From assembly GCA_024138025.1 (NCBI GenBank), contig JAMXBD010000394.1, forward strand, positions 744,001 through 808,000: 64,000 bases of DNA. The letters run 5' to 3'. How positions within the stretch are numbered: position 1 is the first letter of the stretch; the number at the start of each line of letters is the position of its first letter. Shown one piece after another: positions 33,457 through 45,811 of this stretch. The notes under the pieces are model-generated. The model ran no database searches. It was given only the letters and a program-made list of their open reading frames with translations, and had not been told where the DNA came from. This DNA comes from Combretum micranthum (Eukaryota; Streptophyta; Magnoliopsida; Myrtales; Combretaceae). Position numbers and translations under genes: made by a program.

Positions 33457-34522
33457 TTTGATGATCACATTTGTTTGATGCATACACTTGCCTGAATAAT
33501 TACTTGTTTGACTGAATTATGTTTAATTGCGTTATGGAAGTATTGCTCACTAAGCTAGTTAGCTTACGCCCCCATAGTTTCTATCTTTTGCAGCATGATT
33601 TTAATGGCTTAGGCGAGACAAGCCACAGCGCAGGTACCGGAGATAGGAGTTTCCCATAGAAGTTTAATTCATTCCTTTTTGTATAGACTTCCATTGGAAA
33701 CTAAGGACTCTGGATGACTGTAATAGACTGTTATTCTTTTGCGGGGAATGCCCCTTAGATCTTGTAAACTTTAAAATTATGCGTTTTGATTTATTATCTA
33801 TGGCTAATGAATGCCTCATTAAACTGTTTAACTCCATTTGTTGAAGTATTCTATTGTCGTAAAGGAACGCTTTACATCTACTTAAGACTCCCGAAGGCCC
33901 CGGGTAGGGAACTCGAGAGTCTTACTTAGTATGTGGCGGGCTGTTACATTTAGAATACCCTACGGGACGTGACACACCCTTTTTCTCTTATTTCATCTCC
34001 TTAGCTTAGGAATACAGGACTGCCGGATCTAAGATACGGGGTTTCTTGGGAGTTTCGTGGACTTAGGTTTTCCGGTTGACTTTCCGGTTTATACCTTTGC
34101 CAATTTGGTACTTGATATTTTATGTGTATAAAACATATCTGATTTGAGATATTTATTTTAAATTTGATTTTTATAAGTGTTTAGTATCTCTCAACGTTTT
34201 TGGAATTCTTTGGGTTGGGTTTTATTTCCGAAGGTTAGTCACTATTTACTTCTTAACAATTTGTTTTAGGGCTCTATTTTACCTGAATTTATAAGTTGGA
34301 GTTAGATATAAAATTTGTCGTACGTAGAGGTTTTAGGTTGGAAGTATATTAAGTTACTATTTTATTTCTGAGGACTCCTATTTTTCTCACGATTTAGAAA
34401 TTTCTGGATCCGTTCGGGATTTGGGACTTATCGAAGTTTGGTTTTAATTCGGAGTGATTTTTAGGGTTTTATTTTCAAAGTTCATCTTTAGAATTATTTA
34501 CTGAAATTTTCCAGGGCTTACA

Positions 34523-35051
34523 ATATCCTTGCCCTTATTCATAGCAAGTAGGATCCATATGGTACCTTTAGAGCTTCAGGTATCTAAAAAACATCAAGAG
34601 ACCGTTCAATTTGAGACAACCAATCTTCTGCTTCTTCTTGCTTTCTCGACATCCCCTCGAAGTATCAGCTTGATAAATTCAGGTAACATGTTCCTTTGTG
34701 GCCTCAAAGGTAGTGGAGGTGACAACTCACGATCATATCGAGGTAGTCCTTGCACTTTAGCTACTGATTCAACACATTGTTCTTGATTTCTTGGTTCTTC
34801 CATGGGTGGTTGAACCGATGCAACATGTTCCTCGTTTCTTCTAGCTAATGCTTAAGGCATAGGTGGTGCCTCAACAAGTGGTGCTACAAGAGGCACTTGT
34901 CTACCTTGCAACGCTTGTAAGATTAATGTATTCTGTTGTTAAATTGCTTGTAAAATAGTCTCTAAGCGATTAGGTTGTGGGCGGTTCAATATTAGGTGTA
35001 TTCATTTGCACTCTTGCAGGTCTTCCCCTTCTACCTCTCGTTCCCGGCACT
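34523..35051 (-). pseudogene. Layer-0 gypsy gag N-terminal half
   Basis: From 35051 the minus strand reads RVPGTRGRRGRPARVQ, then QNTLILQALQGRQVPLVAPL, EEPRNQEQCVESV and LSPPLPLRPQRNMLPEFIKL. The basic RGRRGRP start and following layout fit Tekay-type chromovirus gag. There is no upstream in-frame ATG before a stop (TAA about 20 codons before), so the start is probably supplied by splicing from the LTR exon at 37769-37762, giving M-S-R-V-P-G. Stops and frameshifts are present downstream. Confidence 0.8.
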
Positions 35052-35442
35052 CTACCATAAATTACATCATAAACAAGGTAAGTCTCATTCGTTGTAGCAA
35101 TCTCTTATTCAAGTTAATTATGCTCAATGTCATGCATGTGTAAATTCATCATAACTTAAAAATACACATAATACTATTCATAACATGAGCATCCTTTATT
35201 TACTAACTTCACTTATATTTACATACACACATGATAACATAGACATATGTACATCAAAACATACTAGTGTTCCATGTTAGTGCCATATGTAAAAAATCAA
35301 AATTGCACTAACTATTACATCTAGCTACGAGTCTATCAAAAAAAAAGATGACCATCATAAGATCATACATCATCAGTCCATCAAAACAAAACATATAGCA
35401 TCACTTCCTCATCAAGTCCCTCTAAGGACTAGGATAAAGAGT

Positions 35443-36230
35443 TCATTTGCCCTTGTCTTGGGCATCTAATTGAGGGTACACATCTGCTTTACTCGAGTCA
35501 TTATCACTCAGCTCCTGTACCATAGTATGCTGTCCAAGCAGGGCAAGACTAAGGTCTGAACCATGAATATGTACTCCCCGTATGGTAGGAACACGCCTAT
35601 CCTCATGCACTAGTACAGCCTCCTCACCACATAAACATCCTCCATGTGACATACCTTTTTAAGTACATACTGGCTAAATGTACACTGTGTATGATCTACA
35701 CCTCTTGCTCCTTGTGGTGCCTGTATAGTATTCCCACTCTTCACTTTCTTCACTTTCTTAGTAATATGCCCCAATTTATCACTGGTAGCATCTCTCTTAG
35801 TTAGTCTCTTTTCCTGCCCTCCAAGTGATATCACTATATCTTGTGTGTGTTTATGTGAAAGTGTATCATAAATGGGTGAACTCACAAGATCTGGCTCCAC
35901 CATAAGTATGATGGTAGGTCGTGCCAACAATACATCTCTTGGAAAATTGCAACTACTGAGGTGGCTCATCATCCATTCATCAATATAAGGATCTGTACTT
36001 CACACTCCGACATGATCTTCTCTAAAATCATGTGCATAGATCCTACCTTGACCAATATCTTCCCATATTCTAAAATCTAGAGGAGCTGGTCTCCTCGAAT
36101 TAGATGATACTATAAATGCTATATTATCAATCTCTAAACCCCCTCCATTCCTTCCAACAAATCTCTCAAATCTATAAATAAACCCATTAGCTGTACCTAG
36201 ATCAGGGTGAGCTCTCTCCATAAAGAACAA
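35443..36230 (-). pseudogene. Unidentified ORF remnants in the layer-0 leader
   Basis: Two long segments in one minus frame (36230-36000, 76 codons; 35972-35610, 120 codons) are separated by a single TGA. A third (35652-35443, 69 codons) is frame-shifted and overlaps the second. Segments read, for example, GLEIDNIAFIVSSNSRRPAP and HITKKVKKVKSGNTIQ. Residue use is protein-like and not low-complexity, and the frame extends further upstream with a few stops (LIDYRRRLRVLVEDLSLAG). I do not recognise it. It lies between PBS and gag, inside the predicted intron, and could be a captured host fragment or an extra retroelement ORF. Confidence 0.4.
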
Positions 36231-36582
36231 CCAGACTTAAAAAGTGGATTCAAGCCCTCTCCATTTACTAAGGATCTACTCCAATGTCTTGGTAATGCCA
36301 GCTAAAGACAGATCTTCAACTAAAACTCTCAATCTTCTTCTGTAATCTATCAATGTCTCTGAATAAACCATGTCAACTACTATCCATTTGATGTGACATG
36401 CAGCTGGGTTGGTCAAAAACACAAATAAAATTTGCATGATCAATAATAATCATACAGATTTTAATGTAGGTTCTTAATTCTACCAAAATCTACCCCTACT
36501 ACTCTTAAATGGGCTCTACAACTACTATTATCTATACCACTTGTATTATTACTCAAATTCATCCTTCTTATACTTGCAACCG

Positions 36583-36595
36583 AGCTTTGATACCA
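36583..36595 (-). promoter_or_regulatory. Primer binding site of layer-0 element, tRNA-Met type
   Basis: The minus strand reads TGGTATCAAAGCT, 8 nt after the LTR end TGACA. The canonical plant initiator-Met PBS is TGGTATCAGAGC, so there is one mismatch. This fixes the 5' end of the element and its orientation. Confidence 0.85.
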
Positions 36596-36603
36596 ACTAA
36601 AAC

Positions 36604-38077
36604 TGTCACGCCCCAAGGGTACCCTAGTAGTAACACATATATTATGATACAATCTAATGACCAGATAGTATCACATACACATGTTATTATTAGATTTACC
36701 TTGGAAAATGACATAAGTTTAACAAAACAAGATCTTTCGGTTGCTTGATAGGAATGATGAATACGAATAACAATACATCACCATAAATACATCTTTCTAA
36801 CTGTTGTCTGAATAATAAAATATTACATACCGTAATATATAATTAAAGTTCCTAAATATTAGAAAAAACATTCTAATATCATCTATTACATATAACTAAG
36901 CAATACTATCCCGACAATTCTTCCAACTTTAGAACCTTATTGGTTTTAAGCTCTTGGAAGCAACAAACCAAGGTGAAATAGTCAACTTGTAAGGATTGTA
37001 GGAGTATGAGCATAAATCATGGGCTTAGTGAATAACTAGAACATATCACATAACAAGCAAGTTATTATCAAACATATGTAATGCATCATTCAAGCATATG
37101 ACAATTATAAGCTTGGACAATCCGGAATCCAAACAGGATGGAGATTTACGCCCTCTTATCGGGGTTGAAGAAAAACCAATCTATGAATCACCTACCTAGG
37201 AAAAACTAAGTACACAGGAAAGCCACAATCCTTATAGCAGTTTTCTCTTTATGTTACTTTAGTCTTAAGCACTTATTTTTTGTTTTAAGCCTTAGAAACT
37301 CCATTAAGTGTTAAACATTTCACAGGATACCATAGGTGGCGTCCTTCATTACCAGTTAGTTCCTATGGAACTAACAGAATAAAGGTAATCTTGTATAGAA
37401 CTAATAGCCTCTTGCCTAGAAAAACCAAGCATTACTAAAGAACTGAAATTCTAACATGTAGTACGCTATCACATAATTATAATGCAATTTATGCAATTGA
37501 TGTTCATTTATTTATGATTCCAATAATTTTTAGTTAGGTTTAAGGTGCTTAAACTTCATTCAGACAATCAACATGCCATACATACAGCAAATTCACAAGT
37601 ATTTCATTATCACTTTTATTTAGTATTGTTTAGCAACCAAGTAATTTAAACAGCAAGCAATGCCCTTAACCCCAAATACAATACGAGTTCATTATTATTA
37701 TTTTTGTTATATAATGCAGCTAAACTACACACAAAAAATGTAATAAGTCTAAGTTACTCACCTGCTCATATTGTTCAATCATAGTAATCGATCAGAAAGT
37801 CCTCAATAGTGTCAAAATTACCCATTGAGATGAAAATATTCATCAATAATACTTATAAATAGAATATTGAATTACTATGAGTGCCCAAATGTCCTATTTT
37901 AATATTTGATATAATTCCTATTGTTTGTATTGGTTTCCTAAGGTGTTGGTTCTATAGAAAAAGGATATTTATTATTTAATATTTAGTTTCATCTAATTTC
38001 TTTTGATTTAAATTATCATTCATTCTTATATCTAAGATAAGCTAAATTAAATTTTTCTATTAGTTTTCTAATCAAGT
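36604..38077 (-). mobile_element. 5' LTR of layer-0 gypsy element (3' portion)
   Basis: Begins, on the plus strand, TGTCACGCCCCAAGGG directly next to the PBS. Visible landmarks in reverse are the E3-like acceptor near 36985, hairpin GATAAGA/TCTCCATC near 37138-37165 with GGGCGTAAA loop, and E2 with a short frame MGNFDTIEDFLIDYYD-stop (about 37822-37775) and ATG 37769-37767 before donor GTGAGT. It is cut at 38077 by the LTR starting at 38078; the rest is beyond the window. Confidence 0.8.
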
Positions 38078-39289
38078 TGTCATGCCCCGAAGGGTATCCT
38101 AAACGTGGTAATCCGCCACATATAATATCAAGACTTAAGAATGACTACCTTAGTCATGCGAAAGTCACGGTATTATATATAAGACGTCTAACACGGTAAT
38201 AGGAAACACTTTGGGAAGTGTGGTCTAAGCAAGTAATAACGAACATACAAGAATCTAAAAATAAAATAGATCATACTATTAACAATTAAAGGTCTAGTAC
38301 ATGATTCTTAGAGGTATACCCCTGCTAAATTCTAAGGATCAAAATAACTAATAGTCTTTACAAAATTTAAATACTACATCAAAAGATTTTGAAGGAATTA
38401 TAGTTTAACCATTTAAGTAGATTTCCTTCAGAAGCTTCCAAAAGAAAACTTACGTGGATAAGTGGAGACCTCGGGTACAAAAACAGGTGTTCTTGTGAAT
38501 GTAAATATCTATAGGGGCGTAAGCTTATAGGCTTAGTGAGTATAATCCTAGTATTTATACTTGAAACAAAATATCAAGCAAGTTTATTAAACAAGCAAAT
38601 GGGATGCAATAAGCACGTGAGCATACAAGACATGATTTTTCGGGAATCATATGTTGAATGAATTACGCCCTTCATTCGAGATTAGGTACTCCAGCCCATT
38701 ACAGCCACTATTTTTTTTAAAACCATTTTTATAGATCTTACCGAATTTTATTCGTCATAAAAAAACATGCAGTTATTATCGGCTTCTACTAGCCATCAAT
38801 TTATGTAGTTTTTACCGGCTCCTACTAGCCATCAATTTATGTAGTTTTTACCGGCTCCTACTCGCCTCATACATAATATATCGGTTATACCTACCACCAC
38901 TATCATATACTTGTCCCACCGATTGTGTAATAGCGAATGCAATGTAACTCAACATATGAAGTGCATGTATCAACTTTTATTTGAGAGCCTAGTCATTATA
39001 TTTCAATTTCTTACAAGTGATCAACCAATTTCAAACACTTCAACGTACTAATAAACATATAATTTATCATAAGCATTTCGTGCCTCGATATACTTAACGT
39101 TCTTTCAACATGTTATCAACACACACATCTTCAATTTTATCTTTCCTTAAGTCTAGTGCAACTAAATTTACAAGCACAAACATAAGCATGAAAAATAAGG
39201 GAAGTAGACTCACTCGGCCATCACGATACTCCCTCAGTCGAAGTAGTCCTCGGGGTAATATACATCCTCCTCCTTGGTTCCTAAACAAA
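38078..39289 (-). mobile_element. Type-B LTR, minus strand, left part (also 58102-59432 and 62933-64000)
   Basis: The left end TGTCATGCCCCGAAGGG abuts the layer-0 LTR; preceding CAAGT (38073-38077) would be the TSD, right copy off-window. In reverse it shows E3 near 38465-38505 (donor GTAAGTTTTC), the hairpin TTGAATGAA/TTCATTC region near 38655-38680, and E2 39214-39280 (EEDVYYPEDYFD-stop, ATG 39221-39219, donor GTGAGT). It is interrupted at 39290-39294 by the 39295-58096 insertion and resumes at 58102 (AAATACC alignment matches other type-B LTRs). Confidence 0.85.
38750..38875 (-). repeat. Short tandem repeats (CCGGCTCCTACTAGCC) in type-B LTR
   Basis: Three units of the type TTATGTAGTTTTTACCGGCT plus CCTACT. 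The same family occurs forward at 6720-6850 in the type-B LTR at 4173-7486. Confidence 0.7.
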
Positions 39290-41623
39290 GGAAATGTAAA
39301 CCACCAAATTTTTTTAGAATAGTTTTGGAATATTGAATCGAAACCCTAAAGACTGACCCCAGTTGAAATCGAACCTTAAGCAATTTCGATCATGGGATTT
39401 CATAAAGCGAATCTCCAAAAAAATAGAAAATTCAATAAATGTTGATTCAAAAATCCGAGCATGAGAAGGTCCATCTATCCGATCCATAATATAAAACCCT
39501 CAATTTCTAGGTTAAAGTTAGATTAAATTCTAACTCTAGTCAAACCAGAGTTCAAAAGTCAAACAAAGATTAAGACAATCCAACAGTTTCAACTCCAACA
39601 AACCCACGCTCTCAAACCCTAGAAAACGGAATTGAGTTTGTAAACCCCGGTATTCTCAGTAGTTAAGAAAACCCCGGGAGTTGAAAAGCGAAACCCTAAT
39701 CCTCCAATTTAATCTAGTGAAGAAGCTTAGGAACCCTAAATCCGGCTTTCCTTCGGTTTCATAATAAAAGAAGTTTTATAAAGTAAATGAATATGAATTA
39801 TTGTTCTAAAGTATATTTTAGACCTTTGAAAGTTTTAAATTCGGGAATTTTTCAATTCCGGGCCTTCCCGAGCTCAATTACGGAAAAGCGTGCCCCAGGA
39901 CCACGAACTCAGAAAAATGTTCCGGAATATTCATTAGAACCATAATTTTATAAGGATTTCAAAAAATCAATATTATAATTTTCTGGATTATAAAAATTAC
40001 AGTTATAGCCTTTTTCCTATGTTTTCGTTACAACCGGTAAAGTAGATGTCTTGTCTACTATTCACAAGTACAACCTACACTACACACTACCCATACCCTA
40101 TTCTTACATTCTTACAACTACTCATTACAATTTTCTTTTCCAAGAAATTTTGTTTCCTAAATAATTATTACATTTTAATTACATAAATTACAAATTTATC
40201 AAAAATTCAAATCCTCCCTCTCTCACATCTCTCTTGGTCGATGCCCCCTCCCCCTTTTCCCCTCTCATTTGTTTTATTTTTGATATTTTTATTCAATTAA
40301 AAACCCTAATCTATTCATATATAAGCTCCTTTTTCTCTCTCTCTCCTCATTTTCACTCTTACAAAAAAATTACAAAGGTTGAAACCCTCTCCTCCTCCTC
40401 TAGCCTTGTCGTGACACACACACACACATGCACACTTTCACAAGTTTGTTTCATCTTCTTTTCTTCTTTAAATCTCCATTAAAGTGATGATTCTAAGCTT
40501 TGTTCTTCCTAAATCTTGTAATGGCAAAGCTATTTTTGTGTGTTTTCCACATTTAATCCCAATGATCATATGCTAGGGACATGAAAACACTTATACAAGA
40601 ATATCAAGCCATCACAAGAAGTGGATCTAGAGTTTAAAAGAGTTTTTGATGAGATAATGTGATGTTCATGCATGTAAAGTAGGAATCTTGCATAGATATT
40701 TATGTTCATGCCATGAAACTCATGATTCATGCATTATATTTGGTAGATCTAGTGTTTAGACATTCATATCTTCATCTACATTTATGTTCATATGGTTATT
40801 TTGATTTTCATGCATTGATGATCATAAAAATGTAGCCTTGCCTATGTATAGATATGTTAGATGGTAGATCTTCATGTATAGAAGACAAGAAATTTGAAAA
40901 AGAAAATATTTTGTTAGAAATGCTTAGTTGGAAATTCGGATGATTTTGGAACCCTACTTTAAAAACTCCCTAAACCACTTTAAAACTCATATTTTTCATA
41001 AAAAAATGGAAGGTGTATGTAATAGATGCCCTTAAGGAATGATTTTCATAAGTTTAGATGAGTTTAGGCATGAGAAAAATGTAAAACAAGTAGTGGAGTT
41101 AGAATGAAAAATATTAATATAGTGATTAGTAGTCAAATTTGTATTTTAGGATGATGCCTACATAAACACTTAGTATCCAAGCTTAGATGGCATGTTTTAT
41201 GAGTCAAATGGAATCCTTAGACAATAATATAATGAAGCTTCAATTTTTTATGCATTAAACAAGTTTTCTCATAAAGAAAATGCAAGAAAAGGGAAATTTC
41301 CAAAATTCGGATTTTTGTGAAAAGCTTGTTTGAAAACATATTTGTCAAATGAAAAATGTGAATTTCTATGCATAAATGAAGTTCATGACTAGTATAGATA
41401 TTGAGAACTCATTTTTATTTAGATAACAAGTAAATTCCAAGAATAAAATCATAAAAACCCTAAGGAATGTAAAGTTGGAAAGAATAGCTTTTAGGAGTGA
41501 CCATCATGGAGTTCTTAATAATTAGAAGTTCATAAGAGTTCATAATCAAAGATCATCAAAACCATGCATATATTGAGCTCATTACATGATATTCATATTA
41601 GGAATTCATTCATATACCATCTA

Positions 41624-44600
41624 TGTAAACCCCGGCTTTTCAAGTAGCCAAGATAACCCTAGAACCGGAAACTAAAACCCTAAACCGGAATAGCTCAAGT
41701 CTAGAGTGAGAACTAGGAATCCTAATTCCGGCTTTTCCTCGGTTTCCAATTAAGAAAATTTTATAAGAAAATTTAATTTTGAATATAGTTCTTGATTATA
41801 TTTCAAACCAAGAAAATATCAGATTTTTAGAAAATTTCAATTCCGGTCATCCCGAGACCCATTATAGAAAAACGTGCCCCGGAACTAGAATTTCAAAAAT
41901 TTACTTATGAGTACTCATTTGAATCGAAATAAAATAAGGATTTAAAAATATTTTTCATAATTTTCCGGCTTATGAAAAATACAGTTATAGCCTTTTTATT
42001 CGTATTTCCTTACTACCGGAAATTAAATTGTCTTGTCTACTATTCCTCACTATTCACAAATACCACCTATACTACCTATTTGTACACTCTATATTTCAAC
42101 TCTTACCATCACTCAATCATCTCCCTTCTAAATAACTTTTTGTCTCTTAAAAATCAAGACAATTTATGACAAATGGTACACAATTAAAATAAAAGGCAAA
42201 TCCCCACCCCCCCCCCCCTTGATGAATAGTGGCCGGCGTGATGGCTCCCCTCACAAGCTCCAATTTGCAATTTTTTTAAAGTTATTTTATCCCATTTTAA
42301 CCTAATTCCATTTTATATAAAGCTACTTTTCTCTCTCTCTCTCTCTTCATTCTTTTACTTTTCAAGTTTTACAAAGTGAAAAGCTCTCAAAATCCTTCCC
42401 CATTTCCCTCCTTTGCTGTGAGCTAAAGTTCCCACCCCCCCCCCCCCCCCCCCCCTTATACACACACACACAAACACACACTTTCCATTTCCTCTTTTCA
42501 TCTTCTATTTTTCTTCAAGTAAGTGAACTTTTACTCCTTCCACTCATAGATCTTTGTTATGGCTAAGTGATTCTTGAATATTTCCAACCAAAGGACCCCA
42601 TGAGCTCTTGCTAGGGACAAGGAAATATCACAACAAGAATACCGAACCATTACAAAGTAGATCTAACTTTTAAAGGAGCTTTCATGCCAAAAGCTTTATG
42701 TTTCTCCATCAAAAAGTGTTTTGAACAAAAGACCTTTTATAAAATGTAGTTTTTATGTTTTCAAAACTCATTTAAGCATTTGATATAGTAGATCTATCAT
42801 TTTACTACTCATATTCATGTAGGCATTTAAGATCTCATCATTATTTTGTGTTTATGTGCATTAATAGCCTTTAATGCTTTTGTCCTTAGTAAATAACCTT
42901 CCTAGTATATAGATCTATAGGTAAATGAGTCCATAAAGTCAAAAAGGAAAGCACTTTGCAAGAAGTGAACTTATGTAAATTCGCATGACTTTAGAACCCT
43001 AGGTTAAAAACACTTTTATCAACTTCTAAACATATATTTTACAAGAGAAATGGAGCCTATAGGTAATAGATAATGTTTGGTAATATCTTTTATGAGTCTA
43101 AATGAGTTTTACTAAAAAAAAAATTGAAAACAAGAGATGAAGTCTAACAAAAGTTTGGAGTTAAAAGTCTTAAAAACCAAATTCGTAATAATGGATAGAT
43201 GGCTAGAAAACACTATTTTTCCAACTTCAAAAATGGTATTTTCTTAAATAAATAAAGTCCTTAAGGTATAGGTAAAATAAATACTCAAAGTTCTAAGTAT
43301 AAAATGCATTTTTCTTAAAAGAATCAACTTGGAAAATGAAGTTTTCTAAATTCGGATTTTTGGGACTACCCTAGTATAAGACCCACTTAAAAGTTTACAA
43401 ATGAATGTTTTATTAAAGAAATAAAGGCCTTAGGATATAACTAATATAAGGGTCAAAATTTCTTTAAACAAAATGAAGTTTTTCTAAAGAAAATCCTTAT
43501 AACAAGTAAGTATGACCAAGTGTAGTAAACTTACTTGTCAAACAAGAGTATGAAATGATTTTCTAGGAAAAAGTTTAGTTAAATTCCTTAAGTCTAAAAA
43601 TCTATAAGACCTTAGATACCCAAGAGTTCATATCATGACATTCATAATAGGGAAACTCATTTCCATGGCATTTAGTTTCATTTTGCACTTAGGAATCTCA
43701 AGTGCATTCATGAAAACCGCATTTTCGGAATCAATATAGCCGTTGTACAGATCTGATCCCTCAATTCCGAGGCTTAGATATTTTCAAAACTTGATTTAAA
43801 CTTCATATTTAGAAAGCTCTTCCGAAGTAGATAGAAATCGATATAAAATTTGCGAAATTCCGACTTAAAACGACCAAGTTATGGCCATTTTAAATCGGGA
43901 CTTCGAAAATGACGCGATTTCGATTTCACTAAGTTTTCTTAGAGTTTTAGTTTCCTAAGATGGTAGAATACTTATTAGGGTATTTCTTATTGAATAGGTG
44001 AACCCGTGGACGTTGACTCTTTGCCTCCGAATTATTATTACTAGAAGAAAGGCGAACCAATGGCGGAATGAGTTTTTCTTCCCGATTCATTTATTGTATG
44101 TGCTTGTAAAGTAGTGCACTAGAATGTAGGCCAAATGAATGGAATATGAATGATGGGGAATAATGGGAAATTATATGTTGATGATGATGTGAGAACTCAA
44201 ATTAAGAATATCGAAACTGGTGATAAATTTTGGTTGTGTACTTAGCTACGATGGATTGTTTGAGAAATTGTTTGATCGCCTAAGTAAAATGGCTTGATCA
44301 ACTACTCGAACTAATGCCAAATTTGACATATGCATATCACAAGGGGAGGAGCATTAGCATTTGTAGGTTAATCGTGATCCATAAACGATATCAAAATCGT
44401 AGGTTAATCGTGATCCACAAATGATATCGAATAATCGTAGGTTAATCGTGATCCACAAATGATATCGAATAATCGTAAGTTAACCATGAACCAAAAACGG
44501 CATATTGATAGTACTGCAGTAGTCGTTAATCTGCTAACCCGGGATGGAGGGTGCAATTCCATCCACATATGATTTCCAGTTGGTCATATGTATGTTGAAC

Positions 44601-45107
44601 TCACGTGTTTGATGCATACACTTGCTTGATTAATAACTTGCTTGAATTGTTGTGACATGAATGTTATTGTGGAAGGTTACACTCACTAAGCTAGTTAGCT
44701 TACGTCCCTATAGTCCATTCCTTTTGCAGCTATCCCATTTATGGCTTAGGCGACGTGACCCGGCTGAACAGGTACAGAAGCTAGGAGTTTTCCCTAGAAG
44801 TTGGAATTTATGTATTAGACTTCCATAAGGAACTTCTAAGACTTGGATGACTGTATAAGACCGTTAATTATTCTTTTGCGGGGGAATGCCCCTTAGAATT
44901 TGTAATATTTATTTATGTTTCATGAATTATATCCTACTGCTAATGCATGCCAAATTAAGCTTTTATCTCCATTTAGACTTGTACTCTATTGTTGTAAAGG
45001 TACGCCTTACATCTATATAAGGCTCTCGAAAGACTAAGGCGGTGATTCGGAATCTTATATGGTATGTGGCAGACTGTTACATTTAGGGTACCCTATGAGG
45101 CGTGACA
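41624..45107 (+). mobile_element. Solo LTR, diverged type A (TSD ATCTA)
   Basis: TGTAAACCCCGGCTTTTC (41624) to TATGAGGCGTGACA (45107), 3484 bp, with ATCTA at 41619-41623 and 45108-45112. It has a C-run at about 42207-42219 and another near 42434-42456, TATATAAAG 42314-42322, donor CAA/GTAAGTG near 42520, a long hairpin 42553-42656, E2 43998-44067 (ATG 44060-44062; donor position is AT, not GT), diverged tandem repeats 44360-44505, and E3 44730-44771. It is the innermost layer of the deepest nest. Confidence 0.95.
44360..44505 (+). repeat. Diverged tandem repeats in type-A LTR
   Basis: Four units of GTAGGTTAATCGTGATCCA with ACGATATC-type ends, period about 35 bp; a sub-family of the array at 45812-45980. 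Confidence 0.7.
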
Positions 45108-45811
45108 ATCTATACATGAATCATCAACTAGGAACATTTTTATCAAATGCGAAACAATTTTTCGGAATCGGAAAAGTTACAGAACAGATCTGATCCCACT
45201 GTTTGTGACCTTAATATTTTCAAAACTTGAAAATAATACTAGAAATAGATAGATCTTTCGAAGTAGATAGAGATCGATATAAAATTTGCGAAATTCCGAG
45301 TTAAAATGACCAAGTTATGGCCGTTTTAAGTTGGAGCTTTCGCAAATAGGGAGAATTTCGATTTTGTGTAGCTTAGATACATAGCTTGAATTAGTTTAGT
45401 GATGAGATTCTTATTAGGTTGTTCTTAATTGGTAGGTGATCCCGAGCAAGACGATACATTACCACCCTACTACTATTACTAAAAGACCGGCGAACCATGG
45501 CCGAGTGAGTACTACTTCCACTCTCAATTGTTGCTTGTGATTGTATTGATAGTGGCATTAGTTGTTTAGGCAAAGATAAAACTTGATATGCATGATGGGG
45601 TATATGGGAATTATATACTTGTCTGCTATTGATATGTGAAGTTGAACTTAAGGAATATCGAAACTGGGTGTTAAGCTGCTGCTTGTTTAGTTAGAGTTTA
45701 CATTGATTGTCTGTGACTAATTGTTGGACACCTAAAAGAATTGGAATAATCCATATTTGACCTTAATTATAATTGGACTCATGCATATCACAATAGGATG
45801 GAGCATTAGCA

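Larger units (their letters stand above)
30560..33974 (+). mobile_element. Solo LTR, type A (TSD CACCC)
   Basis: Starts TGTAAACCCCGGTATTCC and ends CGGGACGTGACA, 3415 bp, flanked by CACCC at 30555-30559 and 33975-33979. It has TATATATACA near 31241, donor TTG/GTATGTGT near 31415, the long hairpin 31437-31540, E2 32873-32940 (DPEQDDTLPPDY, stop lost; ATG 32933-32935; donor GTGAGT 32941), tandem repeat 33254-33350, hairpin pair 33408-33456, and an E3 of 40 nt after TTTTGCAG near 33593, which is 2 nt shorter than in other copies and so frameshifted. No gene. Confidence 0.93.
26783..34522 (-). mobile_element. Compound minus-strand LTR (type C outer, recombined with type A; TSD ATATT/ATATC)
   Basis: The outer ends are TGTCACACCCC (26783) and CCCTGGAAAATTTC in reverse (34522), flanked by ATATT (26778-26782) and ATATC (34523-34527). 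The gag frame continues across. The right part (30246-30556 and 33980-34522) is type C, like the LTR starting at 49296. From about 27220 to 30245 the sequence is a type-A LTR ending GGGTATACA, whose own left end and TSD are missing. The whole is best explained by recombination between an outer type-C LTR and a nested type-A LTR. A separate type-A solo LTR sits at 30560-33974. Confidence 0.8.
35052..37761 (-). other. Predicted 2.7-kb 5' intron of layer-0 element, spanning PBS
   Basis: Donor ATGAGCAG/GTGAGTAAC at 37761 inside the 5' LTR; acceptor TTTATGGTAG/AGTGCC at 35052. Splicing gives ATG AGC AGA GTG CCG GGA..., in frame with gag (MSRVPGTRGRRGRP). The unspliced RNA would keep the PBS (36583-36595) and serve as genome. 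Confidence 0.6.

Noticed and set aside
42434..42456. Long C-run as a possible functional G-quadruplex site
   Set aside because: Single copy-specific homopolymer; length is prone to slippage and assembly error, with no matching run at the same place in most other LTRs.
44360..44505. Regular short repeats that might suggest a CRISPR array
   Set aside because: Units are contiguous with no unique spacers, occur inside plant LTRs, and vary in length; not CRISPR.
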